Shown here piece after piece: positions 5,382 through 5,976 of a DNA stretch of 5,976 bases. The notes beneath the pieces are model-generated. The model was given only the letters and a program-made list of their open reading frames with translations. It did no database searches and had not been told where the DNA came from. How positions within the stretch are numbered: the first letter of the stretch is position 1; every line of letters begins with the position of its first letter. This stretch comes from DATARH01 sp035550515 (GTDB taxonomy: Bacteria; Pseudomonadota; Alphaproteobacteria; ATCC43930; CGMCC-115725), in the NCBI GenBank assembly GCA_035550515.1, contig DASZOZ010000060.1:1-5976 (forward strand), in the 5' to 3' direction. The translations under genes were made by a program, and so were the position numbers.

Positions 5382-5410
5382 CTGGGGCCGGTCTTGACGA
5401 GGGCGGCGGG

Positions 5411-5976
5411 ATGGAGCTGCGCAGTCTGCATTATTTTGTCCGCATTGCCGAGCTGGGCAGCATCACCCGCGCCGCGGCGCATCTGCATGTCGCGCAGCCG
5501 GCGCTGACCCGCCACGTTCAGCGTCTCGAAGACGAACTCAACGTCGCGCTGTTCACGCGCGCCAACCGCGGCGTGCGGCTGACCGAGGCGGGGCAGAAGC
5601 TGCTCGACGGCGCGACCCGCATCCTGCGCGACATCGAGCGCACCGGCGACGAAATCCGCGCCCAGGACGCGCATCCCTCGGGCAAGATCATTCTCGGCGT
5701 CACGCCGACGCTGTGCCCGGTGCTGGTGCCCGAGCTGTTCGCCCGGATGCGCCGCGACTATCCGATGATCGAGTTGAAGGTCATGCACGCCGGGATGGTG
5801 CGGCTCGAGGAGTTTGTCATCGACGGGCGGGCCGACATCGCGCTGCTGTCGGAACTGTCGCGCAGCCGGCTCGTGCTGTCGACCCGCGTTGCCGAGGAGG
5901 AGATGGTGCTGGTGACGCGGCCCGGCGCGCGACCGCCGGGCATCGTCGACGGCGACGAGCTGCGCCGCACGCCGCT
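5411..5976 (+). CDS. LysR-type transcriptional regulator, N-terminal 188 residues (cut by window end)
   Basis: The frame is open from the ATG at 5411 to the window end, so the gene is incomplete; full-length relatives have about 300 residues. The N-terminal winged helix-turn-helix is textbook LysR: MELRSLHYFVRIAELGSITR, AAAHLHVAQPALTRHVQRLE and DELNVALFTRANRGVRLTEAG (residues 1-61). A linker helix follows to about residue 88. The effector-binding domain then starts at GKIILGVTPTLCPVLVPELF (about 91-110) and includes the IELKVMHAG and DGRADIALLSE strands. Such regulators bind a small inducer in the C-terminal domain and activate or repress a divergent target, here the LLM oxidoreductase starting at 5265, often with negative autoregulation. 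GAGGG (5399-5403) lies seven bases before the ATG. The inducer cannot be inferred, and most of the effector pocket lies outside the window. Confidence 0.95.
   Translation, partial: MELRSLHYFVRIAELGSITRAAAHLHVAQPALTRHVQRLEDELNVALFTRANRGVRLTEAGQKLLDGATRILRDIERTGDEIRAQDAHPSGKIILGVTPTLCPVLVPELFARMRRDYPMIELKVMHAGMVRLEEFVIDGRADIALLSELSRSRLVLSTRVAEEEMVLVTRPGARPPGIVDGDELRRTP

Noticed and set aside
5324..5788. Minus-strand frames opposite the LysR gene
   Set aside because: The plus-strand frame from 5411 has the full LysR helix-turn-helix and effector-domain pattern; the antisense frames have no domain signature.

Overview
The window is strongly GC-rich, with G or C at most third codon positions. It carries a CHASE-domain sensor kinase, a LysR regulator and a luciferase-like flavin oxidoreductase. 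This suggests a soil or water proteobacterium, most likely an alphaproteobacterium. That placement is inferred from codon style and gene families only; there is no rRNA or other marker gene.

Layout. Bases 1-170 are the tail end of a + strand PAS/histidine kinase fragment that stops just after its H-box. At about 159-171 it runs abruptly into the opposite-strand 3' part of a different, paralogous histidine kinase. That second kinase (start 1985, minus strand: TM, CHASE, TM, PAS, HisKA) therefore lacks its HATPase_c domain. Neither kinase is complete, and the join is either a real illegitimate inversion or a sequencing/assembly chimera. Upstream of the minus-strand kinase lies a class I SAM-dependent methyltransferase (2897 to 2067, minus). 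It is divergent from a small Rid (YjgF/YER057c/UK114) family gene (2980-3390, plus). The Rid gene is convergent, with a 1-base gap, with a secreted protein built of two tandem ABM-like ferredoxin-fold repeats (4075 to 3392, minus). An intergenic stretch of about 158 bases with several inverted repeats separates it from an LLM-class flavin-dependent oxidoreductase (5265 to 4234, minus). That gene is divergently paired with a LysR-type regulator starting at 5411 and cut off by the window end.

How the genes may work together. The clearest functional pairing is the divergent LysR/LLM oxidoreductase unit, in which the regulator probably controls the oxidoreductase through the 145-base shared promoter region. 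The ABM-repeat protein follows the oxidoreductase on the same strand but appears to have its own -10 element and ribosome binding site. The Rid protein lacks the substrate-binding arginine of classical RidA, so imine deamination should not be assumed. The methyltransferase and kinase lie in the same direction with an 81-base gap and no evident functional link.

I see no tRNA, rRNA, CRISPR array, transposase, integrase or defence system. The most notable signal is the kinase-kinase inverted junction, and its most economical explanation is an artefact near a contig end. I do not see convincing evidence of a previously undescribed system.
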